Shown here: one piece after another, positions 45,260 to 56,430 of the stretch | How positions within the stretch are numbered: position 1 is the stretch's first letter | How the letters are laid out: each line of letters begins with the position of its first letter | Assembly: GCF_027595985.1 (NCBI RefSeq) | Contig: NC_073313.1 | Coordinates: 85,170,899 to 85,234,898, forward strand | Source of the DNA: Sorex araneus | Lineage: Eukaryota > Chordata > Mammalia > Eulipotyphla > Soricidae | DNA length: 64,000 nt | Direction: 5' to 3' | Position numbers and translations under genes: made by a program | Notes under the pieces: generated by a model | What the model was told of the DNA's origin: nothing | The model's input: only the letters and a program-made list of their open reading frames with translations | Databases searched by the model: none

Positions 45260-45670
45260 TGTGACCAATGTGGCTCAGCGTTCACACTCACTGTTACTAT
45301 TCTGTTTATGATGCAATATTAATTAAGGTGGGATTAATGAGATATTGGCTAATGTGTTTCTGTTGGTTAAGCTAACCTGGTGAAAGTTCCAGCTAAGAGG
45401 GTAACTTCTGGTTCTTGTGGGATATGGAGGGGAGAGAATAATTCGCGGCCCGTTAGTGGCCGCGGCTCCGGCAGGAGCCACGAACTGTGCTGGAACCTGA
45501 ATAGGGTGGCAGAGAGTGAGTGGAATTATTCAGCTTTGGATGCGGTGTGGTGTCCCTCAATTCCCGTCCCCTGAAGACCAAGGGTGAAAACCAGCTTTCC
45601 TGGGAACCGGGTAAAAAATGCGACCCTGGGCAGGAGCCCCGACCCTGGCTGGTACTTGAATAGGGTGGCC
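45260..45670 (-). promoter_or_regulatory. L1 5' untranslated region, antisense
   Basis: The non-coding 5' part of the L1, between ORF1 and the 5' target-site duplication. The L1 internal promoter should lie here. It contains a GC-rich block (45444-45483) and a short repeated phrase: AATAGGGTGGC at 45499-45510 and again at 45658-45668. This points to two roughly 160-bp promoter-like repeat units. Activity is unknown. Confidence 0.65.
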
Positions 45671-45680
45671 TACTTCAATT

Positions 45681-46190
45681 CTTTATGTATGAAAACTATC
45701 ATCCTCTGAATCAGTTCTTCTTTGAGTTGGTTGAATTACTCATCTAGTGATTGCTTAATTTCACTGGCTAGTACTTTATTAATCTTTTGTTGCAAATGTA
45801 GTAAGTTGATTTCAGTACTGCACCGACCAGGCTCAAGAATTTTAATGGGCTTTAGGGTTTTCCTGAGTTTCTATCTTTGTCTAACACAGCAGTTGTGTTC
45901 CTTAGTTTCCCCATTGTTCTTTGAGGTTTTTTTGTTAATGTTGTAGGTTTAGATTCCCAGTTACTTAAGAACTGATATGTTCTGTTGTTTAAACCAGAAG
46001 GCTACTGGTTGCTCAGATTTTTCCCTTTTCTATGCTGTGCTATTAGGCAATGACAAAGGGGTTTGAACTAATCACTGTTTAGTTGACTGATATATATGAC
46101 TGTATAAGGTCATGGAAGTATGGGTGTTGCATTCATTGTCTTCAATATGAAGAGTATGTTCAGTAATAATCTTTCAGGAGTGCGTTAGTG
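45681..46190 (-). mobile_element. Old L1 5' region or ORF1 (probable)
   Basis: Antisense, diverged. The plus strand around 45705-45790 resembles antisense ORF1 coiled-coil coding DNA. No frame survives. Confidence 0.4.
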
Positions 46191-46490
46191 TCCCCACATT
46201 TAGGCGTTTGGGGAATTAAAGCTGATGTTAGATGGGCTGACTTCCTAATCTAAGGGCTGGGGTCCATGAGGGAGAATCAACAGGATCCTGGGAACAAGAC
46301 TTTCTATACAGAGTCTGGCCCTGGTGAGAGAAAGCAGATGGGTGAAGTCCCTGTGCTCAGAAGCACACACCTGAGTTTGGAGAATTAGAGCTGATGGCAG
46401 ACAGGGTGACTCCATGATATAGGGGCTTGGGTTTGTGAGGGAGAAATCCACAGGGTTCTGGGCACAGGACTTTCTGTCCAGAGCAAATAA
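46190..46490 (-). repeat. Two tandem units of about 165 bp
   Basis: Two similar units: the first near 46205-46320 (TTTGGGGAATTAAAGCTGAT, GACTTTCTATACAGAGTCTG), the second near 46373-46486 (TTTGGAGAATTAGAGCTGAT, GACTTTCTGTCCAGAGC). They lie upstream, on the minus strand, of L1 ORF1-like DNA, so they may be monomers of an older L1 promoter. They could also be an unrelated tandem duplication. Confidence 0.7.
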
Positions 46491-46494
46491 ATAT

Positions 46495-46840
46495 ATAGAA
46501 GAGATAAATAATGATTAGAGAAAAAATAAAGACAGATGTAAAAAAAATCACCAATTGGCTCTTCGTAAAGATCAACAAAATCAACAAATATTTAGTTAGA
46601 AAGACTAAGAGAGAAGACACAAATTACTAAAGTAAAGAATTAGAGAGAATGTTTCACACCAATTTTTAAGAAACAAAAAGAATTATAAAAAATGACATGA
46701 AAATTTGTATGCCAACAAGTTAGATAAGCAAGATAAATTGGATAATTGCCTAGAAAGATATACACTATTGAAAATTACTCAAAAATAATTAAAAATGTAC
46801 ATAAAAACCAAAGAGGTTAAATCTCTAATTTAAATAATGT
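46495..46840 (+). mobile_element. Old L1 ORF2 linker remnant
   Basis: A sense block with AAAGATCAACAAAATCAACA and TAGTTAGAAAGACTAAGAGA (46567-46610), matching the [19 protein letters not shown] region of ORF2 seen intact near 31340. It is diverged. Confidence 0.7.
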
Positions 46841-46849
46841 CTAGCTTCT

Positions 46850-47023
46850 TTCATTTCTTTGCTTTTCTTTGGGTCACACCTGGCTGTCTTCAGGGCTTAC
46901 TCCTGGGTCTGTGCTTGGACTCACGACTGGTGCGCTCAGGAGATCATATAGGGTGCCTAGGATCAAATCCAGATCAGCTATGCAAGTCAAGTGCCTTACC
47001 AGCTGTACTATCTCTCCAGCAAT
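46850..47023 (-). mobile_element. SINE-A, antisense
   Basis: Antisense: TTTCTTTGGGTCACACCTGG at the tail side, GGATCAAATCCAGATCAGCT in the B-box region, CTGTACTATCTCTCCAGC at the head. Confidence 0.88.
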
Positions 47024-48253
47024 ATTTCTAACTTCTTATAAATAAAAGCCAAAGACTAAATGGTTTTGTTTTACTAATGAATGCCATGCAACTTATTTAA
47101 AGGTTAAAAATTTCTTTTTCTAATAAATTAACACCAATTCTTCTCAACCTCTTCCCCCAAACAGATGAGTCTCTTCTGTCTAATTCAATAAAGTCAAGTA
47201 ATATCCTAATATAAAAATCATTAAAAGATATACAAAAAATAATATACTTTTTAAATTTATTTTCACTCAGGAGCCACACCATGCAATTATGAGGAGCTAC
47301 CGTGCATGCAAGGAAGAGCTTTAATACTGGTACTATTAGCTTTCTGATCTGAGACTAATAATATTTAGGAATATAAAAAAATCAGAAAAGTGTCAGTCCA
47401 GAAACAAAGAGAGTATAATACAAGTTTAATTTACTCTAGTATTTCAAGCTTAGCTCATTCAGGTTCCATGTATTCATTGTCTGTGTGAATTTCAAATTTA
47501 TAAAATAAAGAAAAATCAAAACAATAAATTGCTGTTTGACGTGCACAAAAATAATTTTAAAGGGAGTTTTTCATCTATATCTGTGGTGTGATTTTTGTGC
47601 ATGTGTTTGTTTTAATGTATGTGTGAAAATATGGATATGTACAAGAAAATAAAAGACATGAATATAGTAATTTTATGCTTAAATGTACATGAATTATTCT
47701 TATCAATTTACTATTTCTGAAATTTTATTTTTAAAAATGTAATAGAAATGTGTCATGGTTTATTTTATAAGCATCAAACTCCAGAAAGTTATATAAATTT
47801 CAACAGGAGAAATGTCACTACAATATTCTAAGATTCCTATACTACATGATAGACAAATATTTGTTTCCATGACCTTTAGTATAGATTTATATACTATGTA
47901 TTCTCTTCACCCTAGTGAAGATGGTACTTATGACTTGCTTCTAGCCAATAGAATATGACAGGAGTAATAGGATGATACTCCTTTGATTGTGTAATGTTAT
48001 ATTACATATATTGCAAATATGATGAAATGACACTCCCATTTTTACCTTGTTTTGTACAAGGTTTTGCATCAGAAAAACAGTCTCCTGCAAGTTATGAAGA
48101 AACAGATACTAGTTGCCTATGGAAGCAATCAAATAATAAGAAACTAAACATGGCCTCTGGGAACTGAAGGCCATGTACACCTGACAGCTAGTAAGAAACA
48201 AAAACCCTAAATCAATTAGTCATAGCAAATAACTTATTCTAATAAATTTAATT
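47024..48253. other. Unassigned AT-rich DNA
   Basis: There is no gene. A decayed antisense SINE-A may lie at about 47255-47345 (GGAGCCACACCATGCAATTA), but the match is weak. The rest is AT-rich and unrecognised. Confidence 0.35.
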
Positions 48254-48802
48254 ATATTGGAAGAATGCTCCCTTCCGGGAGAAGCAACCGTGACTTCTGG
48301 ATGGTGGCTGATGAGGATATTATCTTCTCCCGAAAGAGAGCATAAAATGAGGCCCCCATAATCATGCCACCAGACTCCATGCCAGGCTGTTTTCACTCGG
48401 GGAGCCCCAGAGGAGGGCGGTGAGAGCCCTCCTGGCCCCAAGGGACCCAGTCCCGGCAACTGACCTCCATAACCCAACCGCTGCCATGCTCCAGACTGCT
48501 TCCCACACGCTCAGGCCAAGCTTCACGTATGAGTGAACATATTCTTAAACCACTCCCTACTCATTTTCCATAATCATCACACCATATTTGATTGGAGGCA
48601 AGATGGCAACGACACCACCCAAACCCCTCATGCTCTCCCGAACCCGGCTCACCATCTAGCCTTAGAAAACGTGCAGCTCAGCACACCAGGCATGGAATTC
48701 TACGCGTGATCCCTGCTGGAACTCTGTGCATGATTCCTGATGGACCGGCAGCTGTTTTGCAAGAATTGGACAGAATGGCATTGGCAGGGCGTGCTGTGGG
48801 AC

Positions 48803-49006
48803 ACAAAGCCATGGCAGCAGTGTGCGCAGTGGCTCATCCACTGTGGGGTGCTGTCAGCCAACCACCAGGTGACCTGGGACTAGACACAGGTGTTCGACCT
48901 GACACAGACCCTCCAGTATAGGGTCCTGCTCTGCCAGCTGCTCAACAACCTCTGGGCGCACTCCATCAACCTCAAGGAGATTAACCTGAGGCCACAGATG
49001 TCCCAG
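48803..49006 (+). pseudogene. VAV3 (exon-1-derived): Captured VAV3 first coding exon (copy 1)
   Basis: VAV3 is a guanine-nucleotide exchange factor; its first coding exon encodes the start of the calponin-homology domain. Translation of this 204-nt stretch gives 68 codons with no indel relative to VAV3 as I know it. Clear blocks are [29 protein letters not shown] and [18 protein letters not shown]3 fits better than VAV1 or VAV2 ([17 protein letters not shown]). The start codon is changed (ACA at 48803), codon 27 is a TAG stop (48881-48883), and an RDG-like triplet reads Q-Y-R. The end coincides with the exon end; what follows (GTGCTGCCC) would be intron, so the capture was of unspliced DNA or RNA. 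No function as a protein is possible. Confidence 0.88.
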
Positions 49007-49114
49007 GTGCTGCCCAGAGACTCAGGTAGGTACAAGTTTGTCAGTATGCAGATTGTTACAACATCCCAGTCGACCAAAAGCTTACATTCGGTGGACTGGG
49101 AATACCTATAAAGG

Positions 49115-49380
49115 TGATTAGAGGCCACCCCAAAAGCCTCCATCCCTCTTGGAGAGCCCGGCAAGCTACCAAGAGTATCCCACCCACATGGCAGAGCCTT
49201 GAAAGCTACCCATGGCATACTCGATATGCCAATAACAATAACAATGATGGTCCTCATTCCCCTGACTCTGAGAGAGCCCCCAATATGTCACTGGGCTACA
49301 CCAGCACACTACAGGGATGGAGACATTACTGGCGCCTGCTCAAGCAAATCGATGAACAAGGGAATGACAGTGATACAGTG
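49115..49380 (+). other. SINE-B-like body and RTE tail of the composite
   Basis: GGAGAGCCCGGCAAGCTACC, ATGGCATACTCGATATGCCA, then a tail in which one frame reads WRHYWRLLKQIDEQGNDSDT, homologous to the C-terminus of the RTE protein. The tRNA head of SINE-B is absent. Confidence 0.88.
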
Positions 49381-49394
49381 ATATTGGAAGAATG

Positions 49395-50110
49395 TTCTTC
49401 CCTAGTTGATCCCCCAGATGATAATTTTTCTGGAAATAATCTCCAGCACACAGAGAAAAATCATTTTATCAGGGCTGTCAATTTTATGCATATAATCCAG
49501 CATCAGACTGAACATTGTAATTAACTGTGAAAGACTGAACATTTCCCCTCAAAGATTGAGGGAAATGTGAGAATCTTTTCTCTAAATCATCTTATATTAT
49601 ATAATATTGGGTAATTTGACTACTACAATTAGGTAAGAAAAAGTGTGCAATAATTTGAAAAGAATATTTGTCATTTTTTGCTGATTATGTAATTACATAG
49701 AAAATCCCGGGTAAGCTACACTTCTACAACTAATAAGTGAGATCATACAAGACATAGAATACAGGAGTACAAAAATCAATCCTACTTCTATATACCAAGA
49801 AAAACTTGCAGAACGTATTATTTAGATCCCTCTCATATGTGGTACTTAAAGATACACAGCAAGTTACCAACAAAGGTCCAAAGGTGATATAATGGGAGAA
49901 TTGATCCACACAGACTAGATTCGGGGGCAGGAGGGTGGAAGAGGTGAGAGGCGATGGTATTAGGGTCAGGAAGTGTGTACACTGGTTATTGATGTGCTGG
50001 TAGAATTATGTGAATGATAAAAACATTTGTTAAAGTTTAACATATAAGCATAAATTTCAAGTTAAAATTAACATGAGTGCCAAAATAAATAAATAAAAAA
50101 CTTGAAAATA
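49395..50110 (+). mobile_element. Old L1 3' region (probable) and unassigned DNA
   Basis: Around 49930-50030 there is an L1-like 3' end (GGAAGTGTGTACACTGGTTA, TGTGCTGGTAGAATTATGTG). The part before 49700 is unassigned. Confidence 0.4.
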
Positions 50111-50120
50111 TTAAAAAGTT

Positions 50121-50960
50121 ATGGGAATTTTTGATGATGTTTACCATAACCATGTTGCCAGACACTGCGCCTGGCTATTTCACTCAGGGCGCCCTGGAAG
50201 GGGGAAGAAGAGACCACACCCCACCCCAAGGGACCCAGAACCAGCAGATAAAAACCTCCAGAACTCAACTATCACCATGCTCATAGTCCCTCTCCACACG
50301 TTTAGGTCGAGCCTCACCCATAAGTGAACCTATTCCTGGACCTCAAGGCATGACACTTCATACCACACAACCTACCCAGACTCCAAGAGTGCTGCACCAC
50401 ATTTGATGGGGTTCAAAGTAGGAAGCAACCAATCTTAGAGGGAAACATTTTTCACCGGTCGTATTCCCCTAACCCTAAAAAGAGCGTCCAATCATTGGGG
50501 AAAATGAGTAAGGAGAGGCTGTAAAATCTCAGGGCTGGGACAAATGGAGATGTTACTGGCGCCCGCTGGAGTAAATCGATGAACAACAGGATGACATTGA
50601 TACAGTGATAAACACACACATATGTATATATACGAAAGCACACAAAGCTCAACCTTTAACAACATATTGGTGATCTCTTATAGAAGGGCTTAATAAACCC
50701 TGGGTGAAATATAAAAATCTTCACAATCTTTCCTCTAAGGATACTTTTTGTAGCATTTTCCGCAGTTTTTTATACCAAACAATGCAAAATATATTATTTA
50801 GGCTCTGCTTTGGGGCAGGGATTGGGGTTCAGGATGGAAACATCCAAATATGGTGGTGGGAAGGTCTAATGGTGGTAGAATTGGTGCCTAAGTATTAATG
50901 TAATCAAATATTGTGAACTACTTTATAAAGTAAAAAAAGAAATTTAAGTTCTAACTTTTT
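50121..50960 (+). mobile_element. Composite retroposon, about 0.84 kb (copy A)
   Basis: 5' module (50145-50345: CACTCAGGGCGCCCTGGAAG, CACGTTTAGGTCGAGCCTCA), a block CCACATTTGATGGGGTTCAA, an RTE-type tail (50445-50610: CTAACCCTAAAAAGAGCGTC, AAATCGATGAACAACAGGAT), and then a 3' module (50615-50950: CACACAAAGCTCAACCTTTA, CTCTGCTTTGGGGCAGGGAT). The 5' and 3' modules recur, without the RTE-type part, at 54.16-55.03 kb. No ORF is seen. Confidence 0.72.
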
Positions 50961-51589
50961 TTATCCTTCCTATCCTTAGAAAAAATATCCGAAAAAACTG
51001 AAATTGTCAAGCTTTCTTTGACTTACTGTAGAACTGACATTATGGGGAAACTACTAAAAACTGAAAAGATGGACACATTTGAAAAGTTACAACACCGGAA
51101 ATGTCTAATTAGAGCAGAATCCATCAGAGTCATTGGTTAGTGGAACATTCACCTAATAAATTTGAAAAATTATTGGAAACTGTACTGGTGTAATAGTGAT
51201 AACCTCATTAAATTCACAGTCTTTGAAAGGCTCACACATCTTTATGTGTTCCCCCCCCCCAATGAATCCCATCTAGTTCTCACAATAAAGATATGAGATC
51301 CAAGAAAATTCTTCCCATGGATCTGTAAGAAATACCAGAAGAGTTATCATTTTGAAACATACACAGAATCGTATCCATAACAAAATTTAACTCCTAAGAT
51401 TCCCTCTTTTCCAGTGCACAATTCTGAAACTTTGTCACAGCTAAGGAGATCATTCCTCTCTATTCCAGCAAACTGACACTTTCTCTCTCATAGAGGAAAA
51501 AAGTCAAGGGACTAGGCAGATATGACTGGTGGAATACACCGATTCAATCCTTGACACCATGTGGCTCGAAATAAAAAGGGAGAGATAAA
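50961..51589. other. Unassigned DNA, perhaps ending in a SINE-A stub
   Basis: There is no gene. At about 51500-51566 a sequence with GATTCAATCCTTGACACCAT resembles a SINE-A head, cut off where the GAAA repeat starts. A short C-run lies at 51251-51260. Confidence 0.4.
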
Positions 51590-51950
<361 letters not shown>

Positions 51951-52416
51951 ATTGCAAACAATTAGCATTCCAAAGTAAATAAATATTGGGAACACAACAC
52001 AGAAACAGGTGGCAGAAGGGAAAGATTCTATGACTACAGAAATAATTGCAAAGGTCGCGTCCCAAAGACATATTATAAGAATTTATCAGAAAATTATAGT
52101 TATAAAATATACTCCCTTACTACACCATGGCACCACACATCAAAAGACTCCATATAATAACATATAGGGCTCCATAGAATAAGCCCTTTTATAATATGGA
52201 TTACAACTGAAAGGGCTACAAGACACAGTCTTATTTCAGAGAAGAGAAACACAATATCATTAGGAAAACACGAACAAGTATACAAGAAAAATTCAACTCT
52301 TCAGGCATTTATAATTAAGCAAACCTTAAACAAAGCCCAAATCCAGGCCATATTAATATTTAGCATCTGATTTGAGATCCAATTGCCTAATTCCTATTGC
52401 TAGACATAATGCTCAG
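51951..52416. other. Unassigned DNA
   Basis: No gene or recognised repeat. Confidence 0.4.
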
Positions 52417-52572
52417 GGTTTTTTGTTTGTTTGCTTTGGCGCTACATTCAGTGGTGTTAAGGATTTACTCCTGGCTTTGCACTCAGGAATTACTTCTAGC
52501 AGTCTCTCTGGATCATATTGGATGCCAGAGGTAAGACAAATGCCATACCTGCTCTACTATCCCTCCAGTCCC
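52417..52572 (-). mobile_element. SINE-A, antisense, with internal deletion
   Basis: Tail side TTTTTTGTTTGTTTGCTTTG, body CTCCTGGCTTTGCACTCAGG, head ACCTGCTCTACTATCCCTCC. The B-box area is partly deleted, so the copy is shorter than usual. Confidence 0.85.
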
Positions 52573-53515
52573 AATATAATTTTCAACTTTTAACAAAAAT
52601 TATAAGACACACCCCAAAGGTAAGAAAAACCCCTGGATGATGAGACATATCAAACATCAGAACAAAATCAGAACAAGTCAACAGTGTTTTATAGATGTTG
52701 TAATTATCAGCAGTAATTTTCAAATAATAAAAGTTAATATGCAAGATTTTAAATGGAAAGAGTCAATATCATGCGAGCACTAATGAACAATGTAAGCTGA
52801 GAGATGAAAATTCTAAGTAAGAATTTTTAAATGCTGTAAGTAAAAATCTTATGACATAAATTAACATAAATGAAGAATACCTCTAATGGGCTTATCACTC
52901 AGTTGGACACACCTGAAGAAAGAATGAGTCATTTTGAAGCTAGGTGGATAGAAGCTTCACAAGATTAATGCAAGAGAAAAACAGGAAAGAACATCCAGGA
53001 GCTGTGAGGCACTTTCAAAAGATTTAATATGTATAAATGGGTGACCATAAGGAAAAATGGAGCAAAATAATTATTAGAAATATTAGTTCAAAGGATATTC
53101 CAAAATTAATGCAGACACCAAGTTACAGAATCAGGAGAAAATAAAAGACAGAACAAACTGAATACCAAACAGAATAAATACCTAAAATACCATGCTTGGG
53201 CATGTTGTGTCCAAACTGTAACATGTCAAAGACAGAATTAAGAAATAAACGAGAGAGGGAAAACTTCATCATATAGAGAAACAGAAATAAGATTTAAGGT
53301 GTACTGACAAAAACAGATCAATGGTGTCAAATATTTCAAGTTTTCAAAGAAAAAAAAACGTAAACATTAACTTGAAATTCTATATTGACTGACAGAATCT
53401 CTCATAGGAAAGAAGAAATTAAAATCTTCACAGAAAAAAAACAAATAATGTAGGAAATTTATACCAATAGCAACAATGCCCTCCAAGAAACATAAAATAT
53501 ACTCTTCAGGCATTA
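52573..53515. other. Unassigned A-rich DNA
   Basis: No gene. A-rich on the plus strand; an old L1 ORF1-like region is possible but I cannot demonstrate it. Confidence 0.35.
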
Positions 53516-54150
53516 AAAAAACACAATGTAGTTAATAGGAAAACTGTTCGACACAACTGAGTTCGGAGTGCTGGGGATCTTAAGAGAGTGAGATAAGTAC
53601 ACTGGTTAGGGGTGTGCTGTCAGAATTACACATATGATAAACCTTTAATAATCATACAACCACCTTCACACACTTCCTTCTTATTGTGGTGAGTAGAGGC
53701 TCACTCTTTGGGTGGGTGTTTGAATGTCATCTGTAATGCACTACTGTGAAAATAAAATGTATAAAAGAAGGAAAAACAGACATATCCACTATTATAGTTG
53801 GAGACTTCAACACCCTCTGTGACTAAATGATATATAAAGCAGGCAGAAAATCAGTAAATATATAGATGACCTTCATACCATTATTAATCATCTTGATCTA
53901 CTTGACATTTATTACATTTCACATTTTATTGTTGTAGTACTGAAGGTAACATATTTACAACGGTGTTAAATTTTATGATCTTTATGTACACTTATCAAAT
54001 CTCAACAGCTTTGAAGTGTGCAATACCCTCCACCAATGCTCTGTGGCATTTATTAAATACTCTATCCAATAGCAGGATACACATTTTTCTCAAGTACACA
54101 TTGATTATTAACCAAAGTAGATCACAGCTGGGATGTAAAAGTACCTAAAA
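53516..54150 (+). mobile_element. Old L1 pieces (3' end, then endonuclease region)
   Basis: An L1-like 3' end at about 53590-53650 (AAGTACACTGGTTAGGGGTG) is followed by a sense ORF2 endonuclease block at 53790-53815 (ATAGTTGGAGACTTCAACAC, the GDFNT motif) and another near 54075-54120. Frames are destroyed. Confidence 0.6.
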
Positions 54151-54154
54151 ATAC

Positions 54155-55025
54155 AAAGTAGGCAGAGATGCCTCTGGACCCCACACCAGGCTGTCTATTC
54201 TAGGGCAACCCAGAGGAGGGGGTGACTCTCTCCACCTACCCCACCAGAGCCTCAGCAGCCAAAAACCTCCAGAACTCTATTGCCACCATGCTTATGGCCA
54301 ATCTTCACAGACTCAGACAAGCCTCATCCATGAGTGAATTTGCAGAAAAACTCAGGTATGTGGGCTTTGTGGCTGAAATCTTCAGACTCACAAGGAGTCA
54401 GGAATGGGCAATCTCCCCCGTCTCCCTGTTCTCCTGGAAGCCTGACAATCACATCCAAGAACTGTCTCTGGTGCCATATAAGCTCATTAATGGCTGTAAT
54501 CTAGAGACTCACAAATAAATCTCAGAGGAGAGCAACAAGCTGCAGAGATGCCTCCAAACCCCAAAGTCATCATCCAGCTAAAACATTAATTCCAGCTATA
54601 TCATCCTATTTAAAATTTTAGAAATCCTGGAGCTTATATTCTACCTCTGATGTACCAAAAGTAGCACACTACATTTAATGGGGTGTAAAGTAGAAGGCAA
54701 CCAATATGATATATATATGTATATATATACATATGTATATGCACACAAGGCTGAACCTGTAACAACATGTTAATAATCTCTTATACCAGGGCTTAATGGG
54801 TCCAGGATGATATAAAACAATCTTTGCACGCTTTGTTCTAAGGATAAGTTTTTGGAAGTTAGTGGATTATTCATAAAAATTAATACAAAATAAATTATTT
54901 AATTCCTGCTTTGGGGGCAGACTTTGGTGGGGGTATGGAAAAATTCAAAGTATGGTGGTTGGAAGTTGTAATGATGGGATTGTTGTTGGAATATTGAATG
55001 TAATAAACTATATAAGAAGCTAAAT
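54155..55025 (+). mobile_element. Composite retroposon, about 0.87 kb (copy B)
   Basis: 5' module (54180-54340: CACACCAGGCTGTCTATTCT), an AGGTATGTGGGC unit (54354 onward, shared with the tandem units at 22.0-22.7 kb), a TTTAATGGGGTGTAAAGTAG block, an alternating TA/TG stretch (54712-54740), and the same 3' module as copy A (54745-55020: GGCTGAACCTGTAACAACAT, CCTGCTTTGGGGGCAGACTT). The end (GGAATATTGAATGTAATAAA) resembles part of the L1 3' UTR at 34.27 kb. No ORF is seen. Confidence 0.72.
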
Positions 55026-55195
55026 GATCAAAGCACACAAAATATATTCATATATAACAGTGAAATGAACTAGAAATCAATAACAGAACATAGAAATTTT
55101 TCAAGATCTTTAAATTAACCTCTGGCATAAATAACTCATGGGCAAAGGAACAAATATCTAGGAAAGTCTCAAAATATTTAAACTAAAAGGTCATA

Positions 55196-55345
55196 GGTTG
55201 GAAAGATAGTACAGCATGTAGGTCACTTGTCTCACTGATTGCTGACAAGGGTTTAATCCGCAACACCCCATGCAGTCCTCCAAACCCCATCAGGAGTGAT
55301 CACTGAGTGCAAAGCCAGAAGTAAGCCCTGAGCATCACCCAAATC
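55196..55345 (+). mobile_element. SINE-A (tRNA-derived)
   Basis: A sense copy with a diverged head (GGAAAGATAGTACAGCATGT) and body (CATCAGGAGTGATCACTGAG, then GCAAAGCCAGAAGTAAGCCC). It ends at the 3' end of the next element. Confidence 0.86.
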
Positions 55346-55707
55346 AAAATATCAATGTATCACTGTATCACTGTCATCCTGTTGTTCATCGATTTGCTCG
55401 AGTGGGTGCCAGTAACATCTCCATTCGTCCCTGTCCTGTCACATGTTAGTGTAGCCAGATGGCGTACTGGGGGCTCTTTCAGGATCAGGGGAATGAGGAC
55501 CATCATTGTTACTGTTTTTGGCATATTGAGTATGCCACGGGTAGCTTTCCAGGCTCTGTCCTGTGGGTGGGATACTCTCGGTAGCTTTTGGGGTGGCCTC
55601 TAATCACATTTAGATTAGTCCACCGAATGTAAGCTTTTGGTCGACTGGGATGTTGTAACAATCTGCACACTGACAAACTTGCACCTGCCCGAGTCTCTGG
55701 GCAGCAC

Positions 55708-55911
55708 CTGGGACAACTGTGGCCTCAGGTTAATCTCCTTGAGGTTGATGGAGTGCACCCAGAGGTTATTGAGCAGCTGGCAGAGCAGGACCCTATACTG
55801 GAGGGTCTGTGTCAGGTCGAACACCTGTGCCAAGTCTCAGGTCACCTGGTGATTGGCTGACAGCACCCCACAATGGGTGAGCCACTGCATGCACTGCTGC
55901 CATGGCTCTAT
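55708..55911 (-). pseudogene. VAV3 (exon-1-derived): Captured VAV3 first coding exon (copy 2)
   Basis: Again exactly 204 nt and 68 codons. The start codon is ATA (55911-55909), followed by E-P-W. Blocks [18 protein letters not shown] and [11 protein letters not shown] are preserved. A TGA stop replaces the tryptophan of the VTWD block, a different stop from that in copy 1; codon 27 is TTG here. Both copies share the T-Q-T and Q-Y-R changes, so they share an ancestor after capture. This copy keeps more of the upstream, probably 5' UTR, sequence (about 55912-55990, GC-rich CTGCCTGCCTTGGCCAGGCC on the minus strand), part of which is deleted in copy 1. Confidence 0.88.
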
Positions 55912-56430
55912 GTCCGACAGCACTGCAACTTGGCCTGGCCTGGCCAAGGCAGGCAGAGACACTGCAGCCGCCGCCAATGCGATTCTGTCCAAATCTTGCA
56001 AAACAGCCGGTAATGTCCATCAGGAATCATGCGTAGAATTCCAGCAAAGATCACATGTAGAGTTCCATGCCTGATGTGGGGAGCTGCACATTGTCTAAGG
56101 TGAGATGGTGAGCTGGTTTCAGGAGAGCACGAGGGGATCGGGCAGCATCAGCGCCATCTTGCCTCCAATCAAATATGATGTGGTAATTATGGAAAATGAG
56201 TACGGAGTGTCTTATGAGGTGTTGCACAACTGCAAAAGCAGCCATGCAGCTTAGGAATATGTTCACTCATCTGAGACTTGACCCGAGTGTGTGGAAAGTG
56301 GCCTGGAGCATGGTGGAGGTTGGGCTGTGGAGGTCGGCTGCCAGAACTGGGTCTTTTGGGGTGGGAAGGGCTCTTATCTGCCTTCTTTGGGGTGCTCCAA
56401 GTGGAAAAAAGCTGGCGTAGAGTCTGGTGG

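Larger units (their letters stand above)
40086..45670 (-). mobile_element. Full-length antisense L1 with probable TSD
   Basis: On the minus strand: a 5' region (45670-45260), ORF1 (45259-44352), ORF2 (44309-40493), and a 3' UTR (40492-40100) ending in the usual CATGGTGATTCAATAAAATT terminus at about 40105-40125. Likely target-site duplications are TACTTCAATT at 40076-40085 and 45671-45680. The total length is about 5.6 kb. Frameshifts and stops inactivate both ORFs. Confidence 0.88.
48268..49380 (+). mobile_element. RTE-tailed composite carrying VAV3 exon 1, with TSD
   Basis: A complete 1,113-bp insertion bounded by ATATTGGAAGAATG at 48254-48267 and 49381-49394. In order: a short inverted copy of the 5' module (48268-48320), the 5' module proper (48325-48540: AGAGCATAAAATGAGGCCCC, CTCCATGCCAGGCTGTTTTC), a junction block shared with the RTE 5' region (48562-48595), VAV3-derived sequence (about 48597-49100), the SINE-B-like body (49115-49260), a CCTGACTCTGAGAGAGCCCC block, and the RTE tail ending GTGATACAGTGAT. 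It encodes no transposition protein. RTE machinery is the probable engine because of the tail. Confidence 0.92.

Noticed and set aside
43124..45264. Plus-strand frames of 114 and 197 residues
   Set aside because: They are the reverse strand of L1 ORF2 and ORF1; their sequence is explained by the minus-strand proteins.
48592..48921. A 109-residue frame starting with ATG in the VAV3-bearing element
   Set aside because: It is in another frame than the VAV3 exon and arises by chance in captured and module sequence; no family resemblance.
48803..49006. A functional VAV3 gene or exon
   Set aside because: The start codon is lost, there is an in-frame stop, and no other VAV3 exon is in the window. 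It sits between retroposon modules within a target-site duplication.
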